Source: Candidatus Parachristensenella avicola
GTDB taxonomy: Bacteria > Bacillota > Clostridia > Christensenellales > UMGS416
Reading direction: 5' to 3'
Length of the DNA: 50,024 nucleotides
Assembly: GCA_904420205.1 (NCBI GenBank)
Contig: CAJFUN010000011.1
Coordinates: 1-50,024 of the forward strand
This document shows positions 43,884-50,024 of this stretch, one piece after another. The position numbers and the translations under genes were made by a program. Under the pieces are notes generated by a model. It searched no databases. It was given only the letters and a program-made list of their open reading frames with translations, and was not told the DNA's origin. The stretch's first letter is position 1, and every line of letters begins with the position of its first letter.

Positions 43884-44609
43884 TCAGCCCATAAAGCAGC
43901 CGTCCACTGGCAGCACGGTTCCCGTGATGTATGCAGCCTGGGGAGAAGCCAGTAAAAAAATAGCGCCGGCTACATCTTGCGCCGTCCCCAGCCGGCCCAG
44001 CGCCGTTTGTTCGGCCAGCGCTTGGCGGTCGTCGTCGGTTAGGTGGGCACACATATCGGTATGGATAACCCCGGGCGCTATGGCGTTTACGCGGACGCCC
44101 ATCAGCCCGACCTCCTTGGCCAGGGCTTGAGTAAAGCCGATGACAGCCGCCTTGGCAGCAGAATAAGCTACTTCACAGGAAGCGCCCACGCGGCCCCAGA
44201 TAGAGGATACGTTAATAATGTGCCCTTGACCACGGCGAAGCATATCAGGGAGCAGCGCTTGGGTCAGCATAATGGGCGCAGTGACATGCAGCTGCCAGAG
44301 CTCGTCCCAGTCTCTGGCCGTCATGTCGACAAAAAGCTGCTGGCGGGCGATCCCAGCGTTGTTCACCAGGACGTCTACATGCGGGAAAAGCCGACGGCAG
44401 TGAGCGGCCAGCGGGGCAATGCTTTCACGTTGGGATAGGTCGCAGCCATAGCCGAAGGCCTGGCCGGGATAGCGCGCTTCAAGCTCCTCCACCGCTTCGG
44501 GATGGCGGCAATACAGCGCAAGCACCCGGTCGCCCGCTGCAAGAAAGGCTTCGGCAGTTGCAAGGCCGATCCCCCGGGAAGCGCCGGTTATCACAATTGT
44601 CCGATCCAT
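43884..44609 (-). CDS. Short-chain dehydrogenase/reductase, FabG-like
   Basis: 241 residues. Cofactor motif TGASRGIG, structural motif VLVNNAGIA and catalytic Ser (NVSSIWGR) with YSAAK are all present, and APGVIHTDM with VLPVDGCFMG completes the classical SDR pattern. It reduces a 3-oxoacyl chain or another carbonyl with NAD(P)H. No fatty-acid genes adjoin it, so acyl-carrier-protein substrate is unproven. Start 44609 with AAGGATG upstream; divergent from the amidase gene. Confidence 0.92.
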   Translation of the reverse strand: MDRTIVITGASRGIGLATAEAFLAAGDRVLALYCRHPEAVEELEARYPGQAFGYGCDLSQRESIAPLAAHCRRLFPHVDVLVNNAGIARQQLFVDMTARDWDELWQLHVTAPIMLTQALLPDMLRRGQGHIINVSSIWGRVGASCEVAYSAAKAAVIGFTQALAKEVGLMGVRVNAIAPGVIHTDMCAHLTDDDRQALAEQTALGRLGTAQDVAGAIFLLASPQAAYITGTVLPVDGCFMG

Positions 44610-44691
44610 GATATGATCATCCTTTAAACAGATTTGCCGATATCTTGCCATATCTTTACAAAATGCTGCAAAGCTTGTCCTGGGCAGATAT

Positions 44692-44699
44692 GGTATAAT
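44692..44699 (+). promoter_or_regulatory. Extended -10 promoter of the amidase gene
   Basis: TGGTATAAT at 44691-44699, 36 bp before ATG 44735, with no good -35; this is the same extended -10 style seen before several other genes here. Confidence 0.6.
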
Positions 44700-44734
44700 A
44701 CTGCTATCATATCACAAAGTACGAGGAGCGGCAT

Positions 44735-45424
44735 ATGGCAAAGAAACCATCGATGATAAAAAAGTGGCTGCCTTACATCTTGGGCATGGCGGCGCTGATC
44801 CTGGTGATCGGGACCCTTTGGCGCCCGCAACCCGCTGCAGGCCCGGGCTCTGATCAGGGGACAGGCGATGGTAAAGCGTTCTCCGTGCTGATCGATGCGG
44901 GCCACGGGGGTTTTGATGCGGGCGCTACCGGCGTATCCGGCGTGTCAGAGCAGTTGCTGAATCTACAGGTCGCTCAGCAGCTCCAGCAGGTGCTGCAGGA
45001 TCGGGGAATTGAGTGCTTTATGACGCGCACCGATGAGAGCGCCCTAGGGCAGAGCAAGGATGAGGACATGAAGAACCGGGCGCAGATGATCTATCAAAGC
45101 CCAGCTACAGTTATGGTTAGTATCCATATGAATTCTTTTCCCCAGGACAGCACGGTTTCCGGCCCCCAGGTTTTCTATCAGGAGGGCTCCCAAGAGGGAG
45201 AAAAGCTGGCGAAGGCCATTCAGGGCTGCCTGAACGAGCTTGGCGGCAGCCGTCAGGCTTCAGCCAACGACCTGATGGTACTGCGTTCCGGCAATGCGCC
45301 GGCCGTGCTGGTGGAATGCGGCTTTATCACCAACCCTGACGAGGAGGCCAAGCTACGGGACCGCAACTATCAGAAAAAGCTGGCGGAAGCCATTGCCGAT
45401 GGGCTGGAGGCATACTGCCGCTGA
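44735..45424 (+). CDS. cwlD: N-acetylmuramoyl-L-alanine amidase, CwlD type
   Basis: 229 residues. A membrane anchor (about residues 10-29) precedes an Amidase_3 domain. Zinc ligands are His in IDAGHGGFDAG, Glu in VSEQLLNLQVAQQL and His in VSIHMNSFP; the catalytic Glu is in LVECGFITNPDEE. CwlD removes peptides from muramic acid so that cortex muramic-delta-lactam can form during sporulation; small membrane-bound amidases of this length in Firmicutes are mostly CwlD. That supports a spore-former. Start follows GAGGAG. Confidence 0.9.
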   Translation: MAKKPSMIKKWLPYILGMAALILVIGTLWRPQPAAGPGSDQGTGDGKAFSVLIDAGHGGFDAGATGVSGVSEQLLNLQVAQQLQQVLQDRGIECFMTRTDESALGQSKDEDMKNRAQMIYQSPATVMVSIHMNSFPQDSTVSGPQVFYQEGSQEGEKLAKAIQGCLNELGGSRQASANDLMVLRSGNAPAVLVECGFITNPDEEAKLRDRNYQKKLAEAIADGLEAYCR

Positions 45425-45460
45425 GGCTGCGGCCGAAGCGGTGAAAAGAAAGGAGCGCTC

Positions 45461-46168
45461 ATGATCTATGTGACCGGCGACATTCATGGCGAGGTGGACA
45501 TCCACCGGCTAAGCAGCCGGCAGTTCCCTGCGCAGCGGGATATGGATAAAGACGATTACGTTGTGATCTGCGGTGACTTTGGCTGCGTATGGGCGGGCGA
45601 CCAAACGGATCAGTATTGGCTGAACTGGTTGGAAGCTAAATCTTTTACTACGCTGTTTGTGGATGGCAATCACGAGAATTTCCCGCTGTTGGAGGCTTAT
45701 CCTCAGAAAAGCTGGCAAGGCGGCCGCGTCCATATGCTGCGGCCTTCCGTGTTGCATCTGATGCGGGGGCATGTTTTTAGCCTTCAGGGCCTGCGTTTTT
45801 TCACGATGGGCGGCGCCTCTTCCCACGACCGGGCCTACAGGGTGGAGGGGAAAAGCTGGTGGCCCGAGGAACTGCCCAGCGACGAAGAAATGGCCCGGGC
45901 GCTGGGCAACCTGGAGCGCGCCGGTTGGCAAGTGGATTATGTCATGACCCATTGCGCTCCGGATCTTGTCCAGCATGTGATTGATCCTAGCTTTGCCTCG
46001 GACCGGCTGACCAATTTCCTGCGCTATGTGGATGAACGCTTGCGCTTTCGTCATTGGTATTTCGGGCATTATCATGTGGACCGGCGGATTGACCGGCGCC
46101 ATACGGCGCTGTACGATTGGATTCTGCCGCTGACGGAGGAAAATGAGGATGCGGATATCGCTGAATGA
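45461..46168 (+). CDS. Calcineurin-like metallophosphoesterase
   Basis: 235 residues with the ordered metal motifs VTGDIHG, CGDFGCVW, DGNHENFP, VMTHCAP and YFGHYHVD. Acts on phosphoesters; the substrate is unknown. It lies 36 bp after cwlD with AAAGGAG before ATG 45461, and its end overlaps the next gene by 20 bp, so the three genes are probably co-transcribed. Confidence 0.92.
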   Translation: MIYVTGDIHGEVDIHRLSSRQFPAQRDMDKDDYVVICGDFGCVWAGDQTDQYWLNWLEAKSFTTLFVDGNHENFPLLEAYPQKSWQGGRVHMLRPSVLHLMRGHVFSLQGLRFFTMGGASSHDRAYRVEGKSWWPEELPSDEEMARALGNLERAGWQVDYVMTHCAPDLVQHVIDPSFASDRLTNFLRYVDERLRFRHWYFGHYHVDRRIDRRHTALYDWILPLTEENEDADIAE

Positions 46169-47231
46169 GGCAGACAGAGCACGATTTCAGCGCCTTGTGG
46201 CGACACAGCGGCAAAACGCAGCCATACTCGATTTTTACAGCCGGTATTTGAACTGTTGCCCCCGTGCAGTGAAGGCGAACGAGGTGCGGCAATTGACGGT
46301 GGAATGCGGCGTGGATGACCAGACGGCCTACCTGACCCTGTTTGCGGCCCTATGCGGCCTGGATATAGCGGGAAATCCGGATCACCGGCATCTGGCGGAA
46401 CGGTACCTGCGCCCCTCAATACGGCGGCTGACAGCCGATCGGTACCGCAACGACCCGTATTTAAATGAGATTCAATTTCCAAACCGAACGCGCGGGCGCT
46501 GGGGGCTGCGCCTTCAGCGTTACGAACCCTATGAGGCCTTTGTTCGGGATGATCTTATTGTCAAGCCGGATTTTACGGAAATCCCTCTTCTGGGATTTTT
46601 TTCGGAGACATATGCCTATCCGGCTGTGTTAGAGGCAGGGCGGGAATGGATGACAGTGACGCCCAATGAGATCGAAACCATGCGCGGGCCGCTGGCTGAC
46701 GCTAAGGGACGGGTATGCGCCTTTGGCCTTGGCCTGGGATACTTTGCCTTGTTGGCCGCGCAAAAGCCGGAAGTTTCTAGGGTGACCGTTGTCGAGCGAG
46801 ATCCGGACGTCATCGCGCTGTTTCAGGATTATATCCTGCCGCAATTCCCGGATCCCCGTAAGGTGCAGTTGGTGCAGGCTGACGCTCTGGATTTTGCGGG
46901 GCGAGGGCTGGCGGATACAGATTACGCCTTTGTGGATCTATGGCATGATGTAGCCGATGGCGTGCCCCTCTACTGCAGCATGAAGAAAGTAGAAGCGCTA
47001 AGTCCCCATACGCGTTTTTCCTATTGGATCGAGCGCTCCCTGCTGTCGAATCTGCGCTTTCGGTTGCTGAATCAAATGCAGGATGCCTTGGCGGGAGTGA
47101 AGGAGGAAGCGGGGTTCCCGGAGACTGCAGATTGGCGCTTGGAGCGCTATGAGCAGGTGGAGATGGCGCTGCGGGACGAATCGCTACGGCGCATGGCCGC
47201 CGGCATAAAGGAGCAGCCCTGGGCGTTTTGA
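46149..47231 (+). CDS. SAM-dependent methyltransferase-like protein
   Basis: 360 residues. The first 150 are helical and unplaced. Then a Rossmann methyltransferase core: CAFGLGLGYFALLAA (glycine-rich SAM loop), RVTVVERDPDVIALF with the acidic ribose-binding residue, VQLVQADALDF, and YAFVDLWHDVADGVPLY. This order resembles spermidine-synthase-like folds. Substrate unknown. ATG 46149 has GGAGG 9 nt upstream; ATG 46143 is also possible but too close. The original terminator of this gene has been split by an IS element (see 47256-47793). Confidence 0.75.
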   Translation: MRISLNEADRARFQRLVATQRQNAAILDFYSRYLNCCPRAVKANEVRQLTVECGVDDQTAYLTLFAALCGLDIAGNPDHRHLAERYLRPSIRRLTADRYRNDPYLNEIQFPNRTRGRWGLRLQRYEPYEAFVRDDLIVKPDFTEIPLLGFFSETYAYPAVLEAGREWMTVTPNEIETMRGPLADAKGRVCAFGLGLGYFALLAAQKPEVSRVTVVERDPDVIALFQDYILPQFPDPRKVQLVQADALDFAGRGLADTDYAFVDLWHDVADGVPLYCSMKKVEALSPHTRFSYWIERSLLSNLRFRLLNQMQDALAGVKEEAGFPETADWRLERYEQVEMALRDESLRRMAAGIKEQPWAF

Positions 47232-47306
47232 AGCAGACCCTTTTCGATAAACGGGAAAAAGGCGCTTACCTAGTGAATCAGCCCAGTAAAAGCGGGCAGT
47301 AAACAA

Positions 47307-47350
47307 AAGACCCCCTAATGTAGAAAAATAGAACTACATTAGGGGGTCTT
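47307..47350 (+). repeat. 17-bp inverted repeat at the start of the IS
   Basis: AAGACCCCCTAATGTAG (47307-47323) and CTACATTAGGGGGTCTT (47334-47350) are perfect complements around a 10-nt AT-rich loop. The right arm contains the G-rich ribosome site of orfA, so the hairpin could block translation started from outside, a known way to limit transposition. Confidence 0.9.
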
Positions 47351-47353
47351 AGT

Positions 47354-47656
47354 ATGTCCGGGAAAAAGCGGATGAAAGTATCCGGTGGGGGTCCGGGAAA
47401 AAGTGGTGGCACAAATCCGCGCAGGAGAAAGCCAATGTGCTTTGAACCGGAATATGGAATCAGTCGGTGGGCTATTCAGTGCTGGCTGAAGGGACCTGTT
47501 CAGCCTAAGACGCGAGGGAACAAATCTGCAAAAACACTGGCAGCGTACAAGGGTGAGAACAAACGGCTAAAGATAGAAAACGAGTTAATGCGGGATTTTC
47601 TGCGCTCCATAGGAAGTGAGGCCAAAGGCAAAATGCGCAGTGATTTACAACCATGA
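47354..47656 (+). CDS. IS3-family transposase OrfA
   Basis: 100 residues. EPEYGISRWAIQCWLKG is the DNA-binding HTH, and AAYKGENKRLKIENELMRDF is the leucine zipper that pairs OrfA chains; both are standard for IS3 OrfA. The basic N-terminus is also typical. It appears intact, but with no full OrfB it can only act as a DNA-binding or regulatory fragment. G-rich sequence in the hairpin arm serves as its ribosome site. Confidence 0.85.
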   Translation: MSGKKRMKVSGGGPGKSGGTNPRRRKPMCFEPEYGISRWAIQCWLKGPVQPKTRGNKSAKTLAAYKGENKRLKIENELMRDFLRSIGSEAKGKMRSDLQP

Positions 47657-47711
47657 ACGCATTCAGTTAAAGACTGAAGAGGCGCCGCTTGCGCGACTCC
47701 TCTCCGCTTAA
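47625..47711 (+). pseudogene. OrfB remnant: start and end fused by an internal deletion
   Basis: A short frame reads KAKCAVIYNHERIQLKTEEA, then PLARLLSA and stop. The first part resembles OrfB N-termini (KYAVIY-H) and the second the usual OrfB C-terminus (YN-ERIQLK). The catalytic DDE core is missing, as if recombination occurred at a YNH-coding repeat. This frame is +1 relative to orfA. Confidence 0.6.
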
Positions 47712-47824
47712 AACTTCAAATTCCCTACATAGACGCCTTTTTGTGCTGTCCGCACCATTTGGGCCGGTTCACTAGTCGGGTAAGCGCCTTTTATGATTGA
47801 ATCGGTCAGTATACGGAAAACGGG

Positions 47825-48787
47825 CTAAATACGATCGATATCCAGGCTCCAGAACCGGTTTACGCCTTCACAAGCAGTAATTCCCACATGATAAAAGCGG
47901 GGAAGCTCTAGGCCCTCTATGGTAAAACCACGGCCGTTAATGGTGGCGGTCAACCGGTCGGCTTCCAGCTCTGCCTCCAAAGTAAGCGGCTGGCCGGCCG
48001 GCACATCGAAGCGGTCATACCCCAATTTGCAGGGGATTACCTGGCCGGAGGCAAGGGTAAGCTCCCACACGTTGATCCCGCCCTCAAAGGCGACGATTTC
48101 CCAGTGGCGTCCCATTTGCAGACTGTCATCTTCCAGGCGTTTCAGGTCGTCGGTCAACACGATCAACGGCGTGCCATATTCTTCAAAACTGCATCGGGCG
48201 GCGATCCGCAGCGAACCGCTAAAGCACTGGCGGGTCAGCATGCTCGTATAGGCATACTCTTGATCTAAGGCTAAGTTGTAGATTGCATGCTCCTCTTGTT
48301 CAAAGGGGAAACGATAATGATACTTGGCGGAGGCGGCATAAAAGAAATCCTCTGTCCGCCACTGACCCCGGCCAAAGTCGAACCGGAGCACACCCTGGAT
48401 GCTTTTTTCCAGTTCGCCGGAGGGAAGAGCCTTATATCCATTGCGCCGGAAAAAGGCTGCGTGTCCATGGGCGCTGCGGACGCTTGCCTGGCAGAATCCA
48501 GCCCGCCCGGCTTGCTCCTCAAAAAAGGTGAGAAGGCGGCTCCCGCGGCCCTGCTTGCGGTAATCTTCCATGAGATATGGCCCCAGCACCTCGACGGCGT
48601 CCGGATTGGTCCCGGGCAGGCCCAGGCAGATCCCGGCTAGCTGCTCGCCGACGTACAGGCCGCAGACCAGATCCTCGTTATCGCGCCAGAATTGGCCGGA
48701 CAGCCCGGAAGGAAGTGCAAGATACCGCTCAGCCAGGGCCTGCGCATAGGGCCACTGGCTGGCGGGTATCAGCTCGTATTGATCCAT
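47825..48787 (-). CDS. GNAT acetyltransferase fused to a C-terminal beta-sandwich
   Basis: 320 residues. Residues 1 to about 145 are a GNAT domain: GEQLAGICLGLPGTN, YLMEDYRKQGRGSRLLTFFE (acetyl-CoA loop), and AFFRRNGYKAL. The remaining 175 residues are beta-rich (FSGSLRIAARCSFEEYGTPL, WEIVAFEGGINVWEL, PLTLEAELEADRLTATINGR) and resemble a concanavalin/LamG-like carbohydrate-binding fold. Such a fusion suggests acetylation of a sugar-containing target, an inference. GGAGG precedes ATG 48787; a longer frame upstream has no start signal. Confidence 0.8.
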   Translation of the reverse strand: MDQYELIPASQWPYAQALAERYLALPSGLSGQFWRDNEDLVCGLYVGEQLAGICLGLPGTNPDAVEVLGPYLMEDYRKQGRGSRLLTFFEEQAGRAGFCQASVRSAHGHAAFFRRNGYKALPSGELEKSIQGVLRFDFGRGQWRTEDFFYAASAKYHYRFPFEQEEHAIYNLALDQEYAYTSMLTRQCFSGSLRIAARCSFEEYGTPLIVLTDDLKRLEDDSLQMGRHWEIVAFEGGINVWELTLASGQVIPCKLGYDRFDVPAGQPLTLEAELEADRLTATINGRGFTIEGLELPRFYHVGITACEGVNRFWSLDIDRI

Positions 48788-48892
48788 GCGATACCTCCGG
48801 ATTGCTGGGATAAACGCCGGCTGCGCACATGCTCGCGCCAGCATTCCTTCTATTGTACACCATTTTCATCCAAAGGCCAAGAGGATACCGGT

Positions 48893-48921
48893 TTGACAAA
48901 GCCGATCGGCCATGCTATAGT
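48893..48921 (+). promoter_or_regulatory. Consensus promoter of the HMA-protein gene
   Basis: TTGACA (48893-48898), exactly 17 bp, TATAGT (48916-48921) with an extended -10 TG. Start near 48928, leaving an unusually long leader of about 258 nt. Confidence 0.85.
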
Positions 48922-48933
48922 ATTTTTAGAAGA

Positions 48934-48949
48934 GTTAGTTTATACTAAC
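48934..48949 (+). promoter_or_regulatory. Palindromic operator GTTAGT-N4-ACTAAC
   Basis: The palindrome GTTAGTTTATACTAAC lies a few bases after the predicted transcription start, an ideal repressor position. It resembles DtxR/MntR-family metal-repressor sites (TTAG...CTAA), which fits a metal-binding product; the link is inferred. Confidence 0.55.
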
Positions 48950-49185
48950 GAGCGCTTTGCAGTTGCTATTTTTTACGGCATGAAGTTTCAAAAGGCTAAC
49001 TTTCTTCTTCCTGTGCGACAGCCGGGCAGCTTTTTTCACATCGCTATGAGGGGCATGGCGGCCAGCTAGAGGAAAGCGGATGCGGAAAATTCACGATCGC
49101 TGCCAGGATAGCGGGACGGCTGGTTCGCGTTCCACACGCGACAATATATTTTTCCTAAGGGAATGATATGAAAGGAGCATCGGAT

Positions 49186-49446
49186 ATGATCAAAATCACA
49201 GTGAACGTTGACGGCATGCAATGCGGAATGTGCGAGGCCCATATCAATGATGCGGTGCGCAATGCCTTCCCGGTCAAAAAAGTCGTTTCGTCCCATAGCA
49301 AAAAGCGGACCGTGATCTTGGCTAAGCAGGATATTGACGATCAAAAGCTTCGGGACTGCATCAATGGTACCGGATATATCTTTCGCTCCGCTACCCGAGA
49401 ACCCTATGAGGAAGGGAGAATGTTTTCGTTCCTGAAAAAATCATAG
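49186..49446 (+). CDS. Small heavy-metal-associated (HMA) domain protein
   Basis: 86 residues. KITVNVDGMQCGMCEAHIND carries the GMxCxxC metal site of copper-chaperone-like HMA domains; LRDCINGTGYIFRS completes the ferredoxin-like fold. A basic tail (SFLKKS) follows. No copper ATPase is next to it. ATG 49186 has AAAGGAG 8 nt upstream; a start at 49168 has poorer spacing. A consensus promoter with a metal-repressor-like palindrome lies far upstream. Confidence 0.9.
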   Translation: MIKITVNVDGMQCGMCEAHINDAVRNAFPVKKVVSSHSKKRTVILAKQDIDDQKLRDCINGTGYIFRSATREPYEEGRMFSFLKKS

Positions 49447-49462
49447 CAGGCTGGGATGAAAG

Positions 49463-49503
49463 AAAAGCCCTCGGGCAGCTGCCGAAGCCGCCCGAGGGCT
49501 TTT
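49463..49503. terminator. Bidirectional terminator between HMA gene and XRE-type gene
   Basis: 14-bp perfect stem AAAAGCCCTCGGGC / GCCCGAGGGCTTTT with a 13-nt loop and A/U runs on both sides. Confidence 0.9.
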
Positions 49504-49514
49504 GTATGGAGCAA

Positions 49515-49951
49515 TTAAAGCCGGGATGCCCCCTTTTCTGCAGCACGGAACCGGAGGCGCAGTAGGCCGTAAAGCATAAGATCAGCCGCGGATAGAAGAA
49601 GCCCGACAACACACATGATCACGCAGAGAATGAAGATCTGCTGAAGCGGGGGATTGCACAATCGGTATCCGGCAAGGCCGGTATAAATCCGCTCCCCCAT
49701 CTGCATGCTCCAGCGTTGGCCGGTAGATGCCAAAGCCAGCGCCAGCGCGCCCGCAAAACCAAGAGTCAGCAGCGATACACCTAGCGCTAACAAGCCGTAG
49801 AACCGGATTCGCGGCGGCAGGGCTTCGCTTCGCGGCGCGCCGCCTGGTTCGGCCGGATGCTTGCCGCAGAGAATATAGTCGGTAGAGACGTTTAAAATAT
49901 GGCTCATGGCCGCAAGATAGCGGATGCTGGGATTGGAGCGGCCCGTTTCCC
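49515..49951 (-). pseudogene. XRE-type regulator with membrane tail, missing its N-terminal HTH
   Basis: Starting at about 49949 the frame reads ETGRSNPSIRYLAAMSHILN then VSTDYILCGKHP, which is the last helix and linker of an XRE DNA-binding domain, usually preceded by (S/V)SKW. Two membrane segments follow (IRFYGLLALGVSLLTLGFAG and IFILCVIMCVVGLLLSAADL). Just upstream, homology ends: the expected Trp codon is AGG and stops occur in the frame (TAA at about 49956). A shorter start at ATG 49907 would drop the HTH. The break looks like an insertion junction. Confidence 0.65.
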
Positions 49952-49986
49952 TTAGTTAAAGATATTGTTGGGTATCTCAAGATGTG

Positions 49987-50024
49987 TCATTCGATTTTGC
50001 CGATAAAGCGGTAGAAGATTTCCA
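49987..50024 (-). CDS. Last codons of a gene entering from the right edge
   Basis: The frame ending in TGA at 49987 reads EIFYRFIGKIE before the stop. This short tail resembles C-termini of large serine recombinases with a DUF4368 region (pattern I-YRF-G). Eleven residues are too few for a firm call. Confidence 0.3.
   Translation of the reverse strand, partial: EIFYRFIGKIE

Larger units (their letters stand above)
47274..47771 (+). mobile_element. Deleted IS3-family element (498 bp)
   Basis: The ends are TGAATCAGCCCA and, inverted, TGAACCGGCCCA, with the TG/CA termini of IS3 elements; 17 of the first 26 terminal positions match. The element is flanked by CTAG at 47270-47273 and 47772-47775, a 4-bp target duplication. 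It carries orfA and a short fused remnant of orfB, so it cannot move by itself. Confidence 0.85.
47256..47793. terminator. Intrinsic terminator split by an insertion
   Basis: AAAAGGCGCTTACC at 47257-47270 and its exact complement GGTAAGCGCCTTTT at 47779-47792 would pair as one 14-bp stem. Removing the insert and one CTAG copy joins them through a short loop, making a classic bidirectional terminator between the methyltransferase-like gene and the leftward acetyltransferase gene. Confidence 0.85.

Noticed and set aside
48692..49069. ORF covering the HMA promoter region
   Set aside because: It crosses an opposite-strand gene and a consensus promoter and has no start signal.
49122..49133. GGTTCGCGTTCC, like a tRNA T loop
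   Set aside because: No matching T stem, acceptor stem or anticodon arm around it.

Overview
The window is a GC-rich stretch of chromosome that looks like an anaerobic, spore-forming member of the Clostridia, probably a gut lineage. Pointers are a CwlD-type spore-cortex amidase, a BclA-like collagen protein, a YnzC/DUF896 protein, a split short-chain chromate transporter, strong AGGAGG ribosome sites, extended -10 promoters and many intrinsic terminators between convergent genes. I cannot name a genus. No rRNA, tRNA or CRISPR array was recognised.

Layout. 1-5300: the 5' part of a secreted SH3-repeat protein, a YtcJ-like amidohydrolase, then a leftward group with a frameshifted acetyltransferase, a DUF4838 protein and a TPR glycosyltransferase. 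5400-6860: a collagen-like, probably spore-surface protein divergent from that glycosyltransferase. 6900-15100: leftward genes for a membrane-anchored thermolysin-like protease, an HD hydrolase, a solute-binding lipoprotein, a small secreted Cys-rich protein inside a 16-bp inverted repeat, and topoisomerase III. 15300-20140: RsuA-type pseudouridine synthase, HAD phosphatase and arylamine N-acetyltransferase in one unit; a diguanylate cyclase; a ROK kinase overlapping a NagB deaminase. 20790-23160: YnzC, two half-size chromate transporters and a divergent LysR regulator. 23230-28110: a MATE exporter behind a structured leader, a ferritin-like protein, a GH125 alpha-mannosidase and a P-loop kinase-like protein.

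28160-40950 is a carbohydrate region: a large DUF4838 protein, two Gfo/Idh/MocA oxidoreductases, an MFS transporter, a phosphoribosyltransferase, tagaturonate reductase and altronate dehydratase (uxaB-uxaA), an AraC regulator, and a sugar isomerase/epimerase. 41000-43820: a second MATE exporter behind a promoter plus a clear intrinsic terminator in its leader, followed by a uroporphyrinogen-decarboxylase-like protein. 43880-47230: an SDR reductase, CwlD, a metallophosphoesterase and a methyltransferase-like protein.

47256-47793 holds a deleted IS3-family element. It sits in the loop of a former intrinsic terminator and is flanked by 4-bp CTAG duplications. The right edge carries an acetyltransferase with an extra beta-rich domain, a metal-binding HMA protein behind a strong promoter with a palindromic operator, and an XRE-type regulator that loses homology abruptly near 49951, possibly at the end of a mobile element that continues outside the window.

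The best candidates for new biology are the two structured leaders in front of unrelated MATE exporters, the glycosyltransferase/collagen-protein pair, the terminator-loop insertion, the 16-bp inverted repeat around the small secreted-protein gene, and the right-edge junction.
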